This document shows, in pieces, positions 35,801 through 43,058 of a DNA stretch of 64,000 nucleotides (positions within the stretch are counted from its first letter, which is position 1; each line of letters begins with the position of its first letter). The notes beneath the pieces are model-generated. The model searched no databases and was not told the origin of the DNA. It worked only from the letters and a program-made list of their open reading frames with translations. Both the position numbers and the translations under genes were made by a program. The DNA is from Clostridiales bacterium (GTDB taxonomy: Bacteria > Bacillota > DSM-16504 > Desulfitibacterales > JAICDB01): contig JAICDB010000004.1 of NCBI GenBank assembly GCA_020063565.1, positions 1 to 64,000 on the forward strand, given 5' to 3'.

Positions 35801-35996
35801 GCGTGCTGAAAGTCTCCCTGTTATTATGGACGATACCTTTGTAAATTTTGATGAAATTAGAATTAAAAGAACTGCCCAGGCAGTACATGAACTTCTTAAA
35901 ACAAATCAAGTTTTGTTTTTTACGTGCCACAGGCATATTGTTAAAATATTTAAAGATGTTTTCCAACAGGAAAGGATCCATGTGATTAACTTATAA
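32832..35996 (+). CDS. yhaN: YhaN-type SMC-like ATPase (Rad50/SbcC-like)
   Basis: This 1054-residue protein has a Walker A at the start (FGNNEAGKTTLL, residue ~32). Long coiled coils run from about residue 190 to 900. A pair of membrane-like helices (about residues 485-535, ISTALLFATIFSIPIYLLS) is inserted in the coil. The C-terminal lobe has the ABC signature LSRGTAEQLYMS and Walker B LPVIMDDTF. The membrane hairpin in the middle is typical of YhaN and sets it apart from SbcC, which has a zinc hook there. It partners YhaO in processing DNA ends or structures at the membrane. The heptad pattern is unbroken. Confidence 0.9.
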   Translation: MQLKNIFIDGFGIFSNKKLDFIAGLNIVFGNNEAGKTTLLSFLRSMFFGKKGAEKYPPLSGGNHGGIIIMEDSRGEEIKIERDFSARRYIFQKANGTVVTESEFSKMIGNPTETLFNNVFCFGLDELADFKTLCDEEVSGRIYSAGLGSTKSLVSINGEIEKIMESIYKKGGRKDDREVKRIANTLQELEFKIKSLKEIPHKYNELKAELAELEEQLQNDEEKQVELKKEIAFYESLLKGWEHWLKIREYEEKLNSLEKIENFPPNGLSILESLKSQLKEVELEIEVKESSFRQIARDLESLAIDNFILENRTDIENLKDNLALFNENRQHMEQLKREFETTCSKLKDILHNLGSTWDEKKLQRADVSLQTTAEIENYRKRFEDIGWQKRTLQSTIYDLKKEKNELHEEIQKKTAEKDKLIKSLVFKGNPEEIKDTIYRMENLFESKKLVQLKNENLEQNLKILRKQFSEYESDVNNFKFFGKGVKISTALLFATIFSIPIYLLSNNVFYGILAFFSGVLFGTATVLIIEKIITNQFRKDKKEKLVRLAEIKDIIYTNEIELEKSNKELAAIDEKLGKLAGLFFQKKEFSDEEIYEVKRKLEKDISTETRISIIDDSLSHLEKRLTTKKREIKELEEKIELLKKESYSLMQKWQDYLSARGLPDELLPENMGNVIEAVKKGKDLLEDKNSLEKEIASRENSIKKYACKVSELTGREYKIPEDAEQITTEVRNLQDKLLETTELVSKKEQLLAKKQSAWQSLEKEKEKLKKINKEIRDLFILAGAENEESFLQRFEIYKKRQLFSDNLATHTANLKAISQGFEFKLYKKILSESNLTILKDKLEKLHGELRGLAKRLAENRELKGSIITRLESMCNDEKLAECLFKRNIYQEKLKNAAKKWVVHAMAKEMINLAKEKYERERQPAVLKNASRYIKLITDGKYQKIFSPYGEHVLRLENNRGKTCELSQLSRGTAEQLYMSMRYALVEEFAKRAESLPVIMDDTFVNFDEIRIKRTAQAVHELLKTNQVLFFTCHRHIVKIFKDVFQQERIHVINL

Positions 35997-36145
35997 CCTG
36001 CTAATACTGATACTTTAATTCCGATAATATCGGGAGATAATCTCACAATAAGTCATAAAAATAAGGCTATTTGTATTCCTGTGCAAATAAATTCAACTGC
36101 ATAAATTGAAATAAATATCACAGCGGGAAATGCCGCATAAGTAAA

Positions 36146-36180
36146 CCCCTTTGCATGATGAATGTAGAGGGGCTTTTTTT
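36146..36180 (+). terminator. Terminator downstream of yhaN
   Basis: CCCCT...AGGGG with additional imperfect pairing of TTGCAT and ATGTAG, then TTTTTTT. The ~290 bases between yhaN and the next gene hold no other element that I can see. Confidence 0.7.
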
Positions 36181-36291
36181 GTCATAATAATCCTTATACA
36201 GAGACTGTTCCTTGAGAATTTGTTGACAATGAAGGAACCCTCCGGATTTTTGTCGAAATAAACAATTAAGGCTAAAGCTGGAGGGATAAGT

Positions 36292-37872
36292 ATGAAGATT
36301 AAATTTTTAGGTGCAGCAGGCACGGTCACAGGTTCCTGTTATCTGGTGGATACCGGAAATACAAAATTTTTAGTGGATTGCGGTATGTTTCAGGGATCAA
36401 AAGAGATAAAAGAAAGAAACTACGGGGAATTTCCCTTTCTACCTTCTGAAATTGATTTTTTACTTTTAACGCATGCTCATATCGATCACAGCGGGTTAAT
36501 TCCCAAATTATATAAAAAAGGTTTTCAGGGAAATGTTTATGCAACCGGTGCCACTAAAGATTTATGTTCGGTAATGCTTCCTGATAGCGGTCATATTCAG
36601 GAAATGGAAGTGGAAAGAAAAAACCGCAAGCTAAAAAGGGCGGGAAGGGCCATTCTTCAGCCCATTTATACTGCACAAGAAGCTCAAAAGTGTCTTAAAC
36701 ATTTCAAAACAGTAAAATATGATGAAAAAACTTCACTTGCAGATGATGTTACGGTCAGATTTAGGGATGCCGGGCATATTTTTGGCTCGGCTATGATAGA
36801 AATATGGCTTGGAAGTGAGAAACCTTTTAAAATCCTTTTCTCCGGCGATTTAGGAAATATTAATCAACCTATAATTGAAGATCCTGAAAGAATAGAAAAG
36901 GCTAACTATGTCGTATTGGAATCAACCTATGGCGATAGGGTTCACGGTGAAGAAGAAATCAAAAATAAAAGAGAGCAGCTTGAAGAGGTTATCAAAAAGA
37001 CTGCAGAAAAAGGCGGTAATTTAATAATACCTGCCTTCGCTGTGGAAAGAACTCAAGACCTCTTATATCACCTTACTCGTTTGGAAACAGAAAATAAGCT
37101 TTATGGAATGGAAATTGTTATAGACAGCCCGCTGGCCATATCTGCTACAGAAATTTTCTGCAAGTATCCTGAGTACTATGATGAAGAAGCACGGGAATTA
37201 AGAAGCAGCAGCGGAGAATGTCCCATCATTCCAAAAGGACTGCAAATAGCGCGGGAAGTTGAAGAATCCATGGCGTTAAACAAAGTGAAGGGCGGAAAAA
37301 TAATAATCTCTGCAAGCGGAATGTGTGATGCCGGAAGGATTAAGCACCATTTGAAACACAATGTTTGGAGAAAGGAATGCAGCGTACTTTTTGTAGGCTA
37401 CCAGGCACCGGGAACACTTGGAAGAAGGATTTTGGAAGGAGCGGAAAAGGTACGAATCCATGGGGAAGAAATAAAGGTAGAAGCAGATATCTTTGCGGTG
37501 AAAGGTTTTTCAGCCCATGCTGATTTACCGGGGATCATCAACTGGGTTAAAGGATTTAAAGAAAAACCTGATAAAATCTTTTATACCCACGGGGAACCGG
37601 AAGCTGCTAAAAATTTAGCAAAACGGATCAAGGAAGAACTTGCAATAGACGGAGAAGTTCCCAACTGGCTTGATGAAGTGGACTTACATGAACCGGTGGT
37701 CAAAGTTGAGGTTGCGCAATCACAAGAAAAAGAAATAAACGCAGGACATGTCTGGGAACTATATTCCGAATTACAGAGTCAATTAAGTACTTTGGTTCAA
37801 AACAGAATAGAAAAGGGGAAATATAAAGAGGTTGCTGAAATTTTAAGGAAGATGTTGCAAAATTTAAAATGA
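36292..37872 (+). CDS. Beta-CASP metallo-beta-lactamase ribonuclease
   Basis: This 526-residue enzyme has the MBL domain motifs THAHIDHSG, RFRDAGHIFGSAM and FSGDLG. The beta-CASP insertion contains VLESTYGDR and IIISASGMCDAGRIKHHL. The C-terminal RMMBL segment contains KGFSAHADLPG and FYTHGEPEAA. This set defines CPSF73-like RNA endonucleases and exonucleases, here a bacterial form with a ~60-residue helical tail. It should cut RNA in the cytoplasm. It is monocistronic, with GGAGGG upstream, so the physiological target is unknown. Confidence 0.9.
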   Translation: MKIKFLGAAGTVTGSCYLVDTGNTKFLVDCGMFQGSKEIKERNYGEFPFLPSEIDFLLLTHAHIDHSGLIPKLYKKGFQGNVYATGATKDLCSVMLPDSGHIQEMEVERKNRKLKRAGRAILQPIYTAQEAQKCLKHFKTVKYDEKTSLADDVTVRFRDAGHIFGSAMIEIWLGSEKPFKILFSGDLGNINQPIIEDPERIEKANYVVLESTYGDRVHGEEEIKNKREQLEEVIKKTAEKGGNLIIPAFAVERTQDLLYHLTRLETENKLYGMEIVIDSPLAISATEIFCKYPEYYDEEARELRSSSGECPIIPKGLQIAREVEESMALNKVKGGKIIISASGMCDAGRIKHHLKHNVWRKECSVLFVGYQAPGTLGRRILEGAEKVRIHGEEIKVEADIFAVKGFSAHADLPGIINWVKGFKEKPDKIFYTHGEPEAAKNLAKRIKEELAIDGEVPNWLDEVDLHEPVVKVEVAQSQEKEINAGHVWELYSELQSQLSTLVQNRIEKGKYKEVAEILRKMLQNLK

Positions 37873-37941
37873 GTGTTTGAAATTCGAAATGGATTTTACG
37901 CCGAAGTTTTGAACTCTTTAAAAAAATGATTTTTAGGAGCA

Positions 37942-39684
37942 GTGAATGTTACCGTGGAAATAAGGGAATTATTTATTATCTTAATAGAGAGACTTAGCAT
38001 AATAGTAACATTAGCTTTTTTATATAGTCGTACCAGGGTATTCCAATACTTGATCAGACAAAACTCAACTCATAGGGAAAAGATTGCACTAATTTTGATT
38101 TTTGGTGCAGTTGGGATCATGGGTACTTATTTGGGGATTCCTATTTATGGTGCGCTGGCAAATACCAGGGTAATAGGCCCTGCAGTAGGAGGACTTCTCG
38201 GGGGTCCCGTTGTAGGAATTGGAGCAGGCTTACTGGCAGGTGTCCAGAGATTTTATATTGGGGGATTTACAGCTTTTGCTTGCGGGATCTCAACAAGCGT
38301 TGAAGGTTTAATTGCAGGTTTTGTAGGAAAAGGAATTCGCCATGAAGTAACTCCCAAGGTAGCTTTTTGGACCGGCTTTTTTGCCGAAACATTACAAATG
38401 ATTATTATTTTATTGCTGGCCAGGCCCTTTGAGGAAGCTCTGGCCCTGGTTAAAGTAATTGGTCTACCCATGATAGTTGTCAATTCAACCGGTATGGCAA
38501 TTTTTGTGCTGGTTATTAACACGGTTTTAAGGGAGAGAGAAAAGAAAGGTGCAGAGGAAGCCCAGAGGGCGCTTAAAATAGCAGATAAAACACTTCCTTA
38601 CTTAAGGCAAGGTCTTAATAAATATTCTGCCGGGAAAGTGGCGAGTATCATTTTAGAAAGTACGGATGTACAAGCAGTTTCCATTACAGATGGACAAGAA
38701 ATTCTGGCCCATGTTGGAATAGGAGAAGATCATCATAAAGTCGGAGAGAAAGTTGTTACCTCACTAACAGGTAAGGTCCTGAAAAGCGGTGACTTTGCAA
38801 TTGCAAACAATCCCGCTGAAATCGGTTGTTTTAAAAAGGATTGTCCGCTCAAATCAGCCGTGGTAATACCACTTAAAAGGAGAAACAAGGTTATTGGTGT
38901 CTTAAAGCTTTATCACACAAGTGAAAAAGCTATTAGTGACCTTGATAAGGAATTTGCCGAAGGATTGGCCCATCTTTTTTCAACTCAACTGGAAATAGCT
39001 GAGCTGGAAAAACAGTCGAAACTCCTGGCAGATGCGGAAATAAGGGCACTGCAAGCACAAATTAATCCTCATTTTTTATTTAATGCAATAAACACAATTA
39101 TCTCCTTTATAAGATTTGATCCTGAAAAGGCAAGAAAGCTCTTAATACAATTGGGGGATTTTTTCAGACAGAATTTGGAGGCAGGCACAGGTATCGTTAG
39201 CCTTCAAAAGGAGCTAAAACATATAGACGCTTATTTAAGTATTGAAAAGGCACGCTTTGAAGATAAGTTAACGGTTGAAAAGGATATTCCAGAAAATTTG
39301 CTGGATGTAAAGCTCCCTGCCTTAACTTTACAGCCCCTGGTTGAAAATGCGGTTAGACATGGCCTTTTACCCCTCAAGGCAGGGGGAAGGGTATCCATAT
39401 CGGCCAGGAAAGAGGGGAAGGATACTGTCATTATAGTGGAAGATACCGGGATTGGTATTAGTAAGGAACAAATCCGCTGTGTGAAAGAAGATGAAAAGTT
39501 CGAGTGTTCAAAGGGTACAACCGGAATAGGCTTGAAAAATGTTAATGAAAGATTAAAAAGCATTTATGGTTCGGAGTATGAACTGCAATTTGAAATATTG
39601 GAGCCACATGGAACCAGAGTAACAGTTAAGATCCCTCGCAAAGGAGATGTGAAAGATGCAATTGAGGGCAGTAGTAGTAGATGA
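37942..39684 (+). CDS. LytS/BtsS-type sensor histidine kinase
   Basis: This 580-residue kinase begins with a 5TM-LYT module (six hydrophobic segments up to residue ~195, with the family's GTYLGIPIYGALANTR loop). A GAF-like domain follows (about 215-350, with GEKVVTSLTGKVLKSG). The transmitter comes next: HFLFNAINTIISF with the phospho-His near residue 375, and the N-box VENAVRHG near 468. It overlaps the response regulator gene by 29 bases, and the pair lies directly before cstA. In the BtsSR/YpdAB logic it would sense pyruvate or amino acids. The ligand is inferred. Confidence 0.9.
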   Translation: MNVTVEIRELFIILIERLSIIVTLAFLYSRTRVFQYLIRQNSTHREKIALILIFGAVGIMGTYLGIPIYGALANTRVIGPAVGGLLGGPVVGIGAGLLAGVQRFYIGGFTAFACGISTSVEGLIAGFVGKGIRHEVTPKVAFWTGFFAETLQMIIILLLARPFEEALALVKVIGLPMIVVNSTGMAIFVLVINTVLREREKKGAEEAQRALKIADKTLPYLRQGLNKYSAGKVASIILESTDVQAVSITDGQEILAHVGIGEDHHKVGEKVVTSLTGKVLKSGDFAIANNPAEIGCFKKDCPLKSAVVIPLKRRNKVIGVLKLYHTSEKAISDLDKEFAEGLAHLFSTQLEIAELEKQSKLLADAEIRALQAQINPHFLFNAINTIISFIRFDPEKARKLLIQLGDFFRQNLEAGTGIVSLQKELKHIDAYLSIEKARFEDKLTVEKDIPENLLDVKLPALTLQPLVENAVRHGLLPLKAGGRVSISARKEGKDTVIIVEDTGIGISKEQIRCVKEDEKFECSKGTTGIGLKNVNERLKSIYGSEYELQFEILEPHGTRVTVKIPRKGDVKDAIEGSSSR

Positions 39685-40438
39685 TGAAGCACCTGCACGA
39701 CAGGAATTATCTTATATATTAAAGGAATTAGGGGTTGAAGTTGTACGGAGTGCAGGGAATTGGGATGATGCTTTACAAGCTGTTAACAGCGAAAAGCCTG
39801 ATATTGTTTTTTTGGACATAGAACTGCATGATGAACTAAATGGACTTCAGGTAGCTGCAAAGCTATTGGAACTGGAGCATGCTCCCGTTATAATTTTTGC
39901 AACTGCTTATGATAAATATGCAGTAAAGGCTTTTGAAGTGAATGCAGTGGATTATATCTTAAAGCCCTTTGATAAGGAGAGGATAGAAAAAACAATAAAA
40001 AGGATTAAAAAGCGAGAATTAAGTGAAAAGGAACTAACTTCTAAATTACATAAGTTGGTTTCCAATCTGCAAGCAGGTGAACAAAATAGATCGGAAATCA
40101 AAAAAATAACCAAGATATCTGCTGTCAAAAACGGTACCATAATTCCAATTGATCAAAGTGATATTATATATGTCTGGGCGGAAGGAAGGACCTCGAAGAT
40201 AAAAACATTTGACAGTAAGTTTAATACCGCTTTCAGTTTCGGTGAATTACTGGAAAAATTGGATCCCATTAAATTTCTCAAGACTCATAGAAGTTACTGT
40301 GTAAATATGGATAAAATTAAGGAAGTACAACCCATGTTTAAAGGTACTTTTAATTTGGTGATGAATGATAAGGAGAATTCCCAGGTACCGGTAAGCAGAA
40401 ATTTTTCCAAAGATTTGAAGATGCGTCTTGGTATTTAA
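39656..40438 (+). CDS. LytTR-family response regulator
   Basis: This 260-residue regulator has a receiver domain with acidic pocket VVVDDEAPAR, phospho-Asp in IVFLDIEL (residue ~54) and Lys in YILKPFDKER. A linker and a C-terminal LytTR DNA-binding domain follow (KNGTIIPIDQSDIIYVWAEG to the end, with THRSYCVNMDKI). It receives phosphate from the kinase in front of it and most likely activates cstA, which starts 114 bases downstream. Confidence 0.92.
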   Translation: MQLRAVVVDDEAPARQELSYILKELGVEVVRSAGNWDDALQAVNSEKPDIVFLDIELHDELNGLQVAAKLLELEHAPVIIFATAYDKYAVKAFEVNAVDYILKPFDKERIEKTIKRIKKRELSEKELTSKLHKLVSNLQAGEQNRSEIKKITKISAVKNGTIIPIDQSDIIYVWAEGRTSKIKTFDSKFNTAFSFGELLEKLDPIKFLKTHRSYCVNMDKIKEVQPMFKGTFNLVMNDKENSQVPVSRNFSKDLKMRLGI

Positions 40439-40469
40439 TACATATATAGTACTTCTTATGTAACATTTA

Positions 40470-40498
40470 GCACATTTCGTGCAAAATCCGTTTATAAT
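40470..40498 (+). promoter_or_regulatory. Probable cstA promoter with upstream palindrome
   Basis: TATAAT at 40493-40498 is preceded by the palindrome GCAC-ATTTC-GTGC (40470-40482), which lies over the -35 region. There is no good -35 hexamer, which fits an activator-dependent promoter. The direct repeat ACATTT-agc-ACATTT overlaps it and could be the LytTR site. Confidence 0.45.
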
Positions 40499-40552
40499 TT
40501 ACTTTTCTTTACCTACAATAAAGGCAAATCTTAAAAACAGGAGGTCGCAATA

Positions 40553-41980
40553 GTGATTACTTTTATCCTTGCTGTTGTTGTTCTTATTGTAGGTTATATT
40601 ATTTATGGCGCTTTTGTAGATCGAGTATTCGGAGCAGATGAAAACAATCCTACTCCAGCATGTACTATGAATGACGGTGTGGACTATGTACCTATGGACT
40701 GGAAGAAAAACTTTCTTATTCAGCTGCTAAATATTGCAGGCTTGGGTCCTATTTTCGGCGCTATAGCAGGTGCCCTGTGGGGACCGGTAGCATTTATTTG
40801 GATTGTGATTGGAGGTATTTTTGCCGGTGCGGTTCACGATTATCTGGCAGGAATGCTATCCATGAGAAACAATGGTGCCAGTGTTCCAACAATTGTAGGT
40901 AAGTATTTAGGAAGCGGTATGAAGAAATTTGTGAACTTTTTCTCAGTATTATTGTTGATTTTAGTGGGAACAGTTTTTATGACAGGTCCGGCAGGTTTAT
41001 TGGAAAGCCTTACACCTGGTTTTCTGACTAAAAATGTTTGGTTAGGAATAATTCTTGTGTACTATATTGTTGCTACCATTGTTCCTATAGACAAAGTTAT
41101 TGGAAGAGTATATCCGGTATTTGGTGGATTGTTGATTTTAATGGCAGTGGGTATTATTGGAGGAATTTTTGTTAAAGGTTATAGTATTCCTGAACTGACC
41201 CTGAGTAATATGCATCCCGGTGGACTTCCCATTTGGCCTTTAATGTTTATTACAATAGCATGTGGTGCCATTAGTGGTTTCCACTGCACACAATCACCTA
41301 TGATGGCTCGTTGTACTAAAAATGAAAAATTGGGAAGAAGAATTTTCTACGGAGCAATGATTGTAGAATCATTAATTGCTTTAATTTGGGCTGCTGCTGC
41401 CATGGCATTTTTTAATGGAACCGAAGGGCTATATCAAGTTCTTCAAAACGGCAACCCTGCACTGGTAGTTCATAAAGTATCCATCGGACTACTAGGTGCT
41501 GTTGGCGGTACTCTAGCAGTTCTGGGTGTTATTGTACTTCCCATTACTTCAGGAGATACTTCCTTCAGAAGTGCGCGCTTGACAATTGCTGAAGTTTTCA
41601 ATTCTTCTCAAAAAGAGTTTACTAATAGACTAAAAATCGCTATACCGTTGTTTACGGTTGGTTTTATCTTGAGTCAAATGGACTTCAGTATCTTGTGGCG
41701 TTACTTCTCCTGGTCCAACCAGACACTGGCGATGATCATGCTCTGGGCGGGCGCTGTATACCTGCGTAACAATGCAAGGTTACACTGGGTTGCAACTGTA
41801 CCTGCTACCTTTATGACAGCAGTATCAATAACTTATATTTTCCAAGCTCCTGAAGGCTTTGGATTAGATACTGCAATCTCGTATCCTGTAGGAATTGTTG
41901 CTGCAATAATTACTTTAGGGTACTTTCTTTTCAAAACAGGATCAAAGGCAAAAGTTGAAGCTAAAATGCAGGAAATGTAA
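40553..41980 (+). CDS. cstA: CstA-family carbon starvation/pyruvate or peptide transporter
   Basis: This 475-residue membrane protein has about 13 spans. The CstA blocks are YIIYGAFVDRVFGAD at the start, FLIQLLNIAGLGPIFGAIAG near residue 55 and CGAISGFHCTQSPMMARC near residue 240. Members import pyruvate (BtsT) or peptides under starvation. It is shorter than E. coli CstA (about 700 residues), which is usual for the Firmicutes form. The GTG start has AGGAGG upstream. Position after a LytS/LytTR-type pair strongly suggests pyruvate-responsive control. Confidence 0.92.
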   Translation: MITFILAVVVLIVGYIIYGAFVDRVFGADENNPTPACTMNDGVDYVPMDWKKNFLIQLLNIAGLGPIFGAIAGALWGPVAFIWIVIGGIFAGAVHDYLAGMLSMRNNGASVPTIVGKYLGSGMKKFVNFFSVLLLILVGTVFMTGPAGLLESLTPGFLTKNVWLGIILVYYIVATIVPIDKVIGRVYPVFGGLLILMAVGIIGGIFVKGYSIPELTLSNMHPGGLPIWPLMFITIACGAISGFHCTQSPMMARCTKNEKLGRRIFYGAMIVESLIALIWAAAAMAFFNGTEGLYQVLQNGNPALVVHKVSIGLLGAVGGTLAVLGVIVLPITSGDTSFRSARLTIAEVFNSSQKEFTNRLKIAIPLFTVGFILSQMDFSILWRYFSWSNQTLAMIMLWAGAVYLRNNARLHWVATVPATFMTAVSITYIFQAPEGFGLDTAISYPVGIVAAIITLGYFLFKTGSKAKVEAKMQEM

Positions 41981-42003
41981 ATTATACTAAACGAGTAATT
42001 TAA

Positions 42004-42040
42004 AAGAGCGCTATTCTCAAAGGATCGCGCTCTTTTTTTT
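42004..42040 (+). terminator. Terminator after cstA
   Basis: AGAGCGC pairs with GCGCTCT across a 15-base loop, followed by eight T residues. Confidence 0.92.
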
Positions 42041-42488
42041 AATATATTGCAAAAAATAATATTGCAAGCAAAAACTTATATATATTACAATAAAATTGAT
42101 TAAAAATTCTAACTAATATGTTAAATAATCTTATAACAACGATAATAAAAACCAATTAAAGTTTTAGAGGAGTTAACACTAGCAAAATTGAATATTCATT
42201 AAGGAAATATAATTTTTACTAAGTAAGTTAATATTTTATTAAGTGAAGAAAAGAACAATATATTAAAATTATTTATATTTATTATATAAAATTTGTTATT
42301 TAGTATTTATTGATATATATCAATAGAGGCATTAAAATTGTATATGTAGTTATATATATGTTGTTGCAATATCTTTTATCAAAAGTTTTACCAAATTTTT
42401 TTTGTAAATTCCACTTTTATGTTTGAGATTGTGAATGAACGTGCAAACCTCAGGCTCCTAAATACGGCTTTAAGGAGGTGAAATTGCT
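42041..42488 (+). other. AT-rich control region upstream of the dsrKJOPM operon
   Basis: About 450 bases with no credible gene. It contains the FNR-type box at 42310-42323 and a plausible -10 (TAGTTAT) at 42347-42353, placed about 30 bases after the box centre as in a class II activated promoter. The leader ends in AAGGAGGTG before the RsbRD-like gene. Confidence 0.6.
42310..42323 (+). promoter_or_regulatory. FNR/CRP-type box
   Basis: TTGAT-ATAT-ATCAA matches the E. coli-type FNR consensus TTGATNNNNATCAA perfectly. It sits in the leader of the dsr electron-transfer operon, which suggests control by an oxygen- or NO-sensing CRP/FNR protein. In such AT-rich DNA a chance palindrome is possible. 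Confidence 0.65.
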
Positions 42489-43007
42489 ATGGATACCGCA
42501 CTAGGAAATTTAGAGAAATATCTCTCCCAAAACAAAAAAACTATTTTAGAAAAATGGTACGACTTAATATTGAAAACTTACCCTGAAGAAACAGCGAGAT
42601 TTTTGAGAAGAAATAAAGATCAGTTCGAAAATCCGGTCGGTCACGATATTCGCGAGGGCATACAGGGTATCTATGATGGAATTTTGCAAGGTAGTGGCGA
42701 CGAAAAATTTTACCCTTTCCTTGATAAAATTGTAAGGATTAGAGCTGTTCAGGATTTTTCGCCATCTCAAGCTGTTGCAGTTATCTTTTTCTTAAAACAA
42801 GTTGTCAGGGAGGAACTTGAAGAAGAAATTACTGGTGGCAAGATTAATCTTACTGAATTATTAGTTTTTGAATCTAGAGTAGATAAATTAGCGCTTATTA
42901 CATTTGATATATTTATGGAATGTCGTGAAAAGCTTGCTGAGATCAGAATAAATGAAGTAAAAAATAGAACATATAAATTGCTGCAAAAGGCTAATATGAT
43001 TGTTTAA
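42489..43007 (+). CDS. RsbRD-like N-terminal sensor-domain protein of the dsr locus
   Basis: This 172-residue all-helical protein consists only of a domain like the N-terminus of RsbRD/RsbR stressosome proteins (LSQNKKTILEKWYDLILKTY at the start, FLDKIVRIRAVQDFSPSQAV in the middle). No STAS domain follows. Small proteins of this sort recur in front of dsrK-type genes in sulfate- and sulfite-reducing Firmicutes. A regulatory or assembly role is inferred from position. It begins the operon, 51 bases before dsrK. Confidence 0.78.
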   Translation: MDTALGNLEKYLSQNKKTILEKWYDLILKTYPEETARFLRRNKDQFENPVGHDIREGIQGIYDGILQGSGDEKFYPFLDKIVRIRAVQDFSPSQAVAVIFFLKQVVREELEEEITGGKINLTELLVFESRVDKLALITFDIFMECREKLAEIRINEVKNRTYKLLQKANMIV

Positions 43008-43058
43008 ATAATTAAAGAAAACGTTCAAAGATAATTTTGATTGAAGAGGGTGTTAATA

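Noticed and set aside
40470-40485. Sigma-54 promoter for cstA
   Set aside because: TAGCAC-N5-GTGCA lacks the GG/GC pair at correct spacing, and the regulator next to it is LytTR, not a sigma-54 activator.
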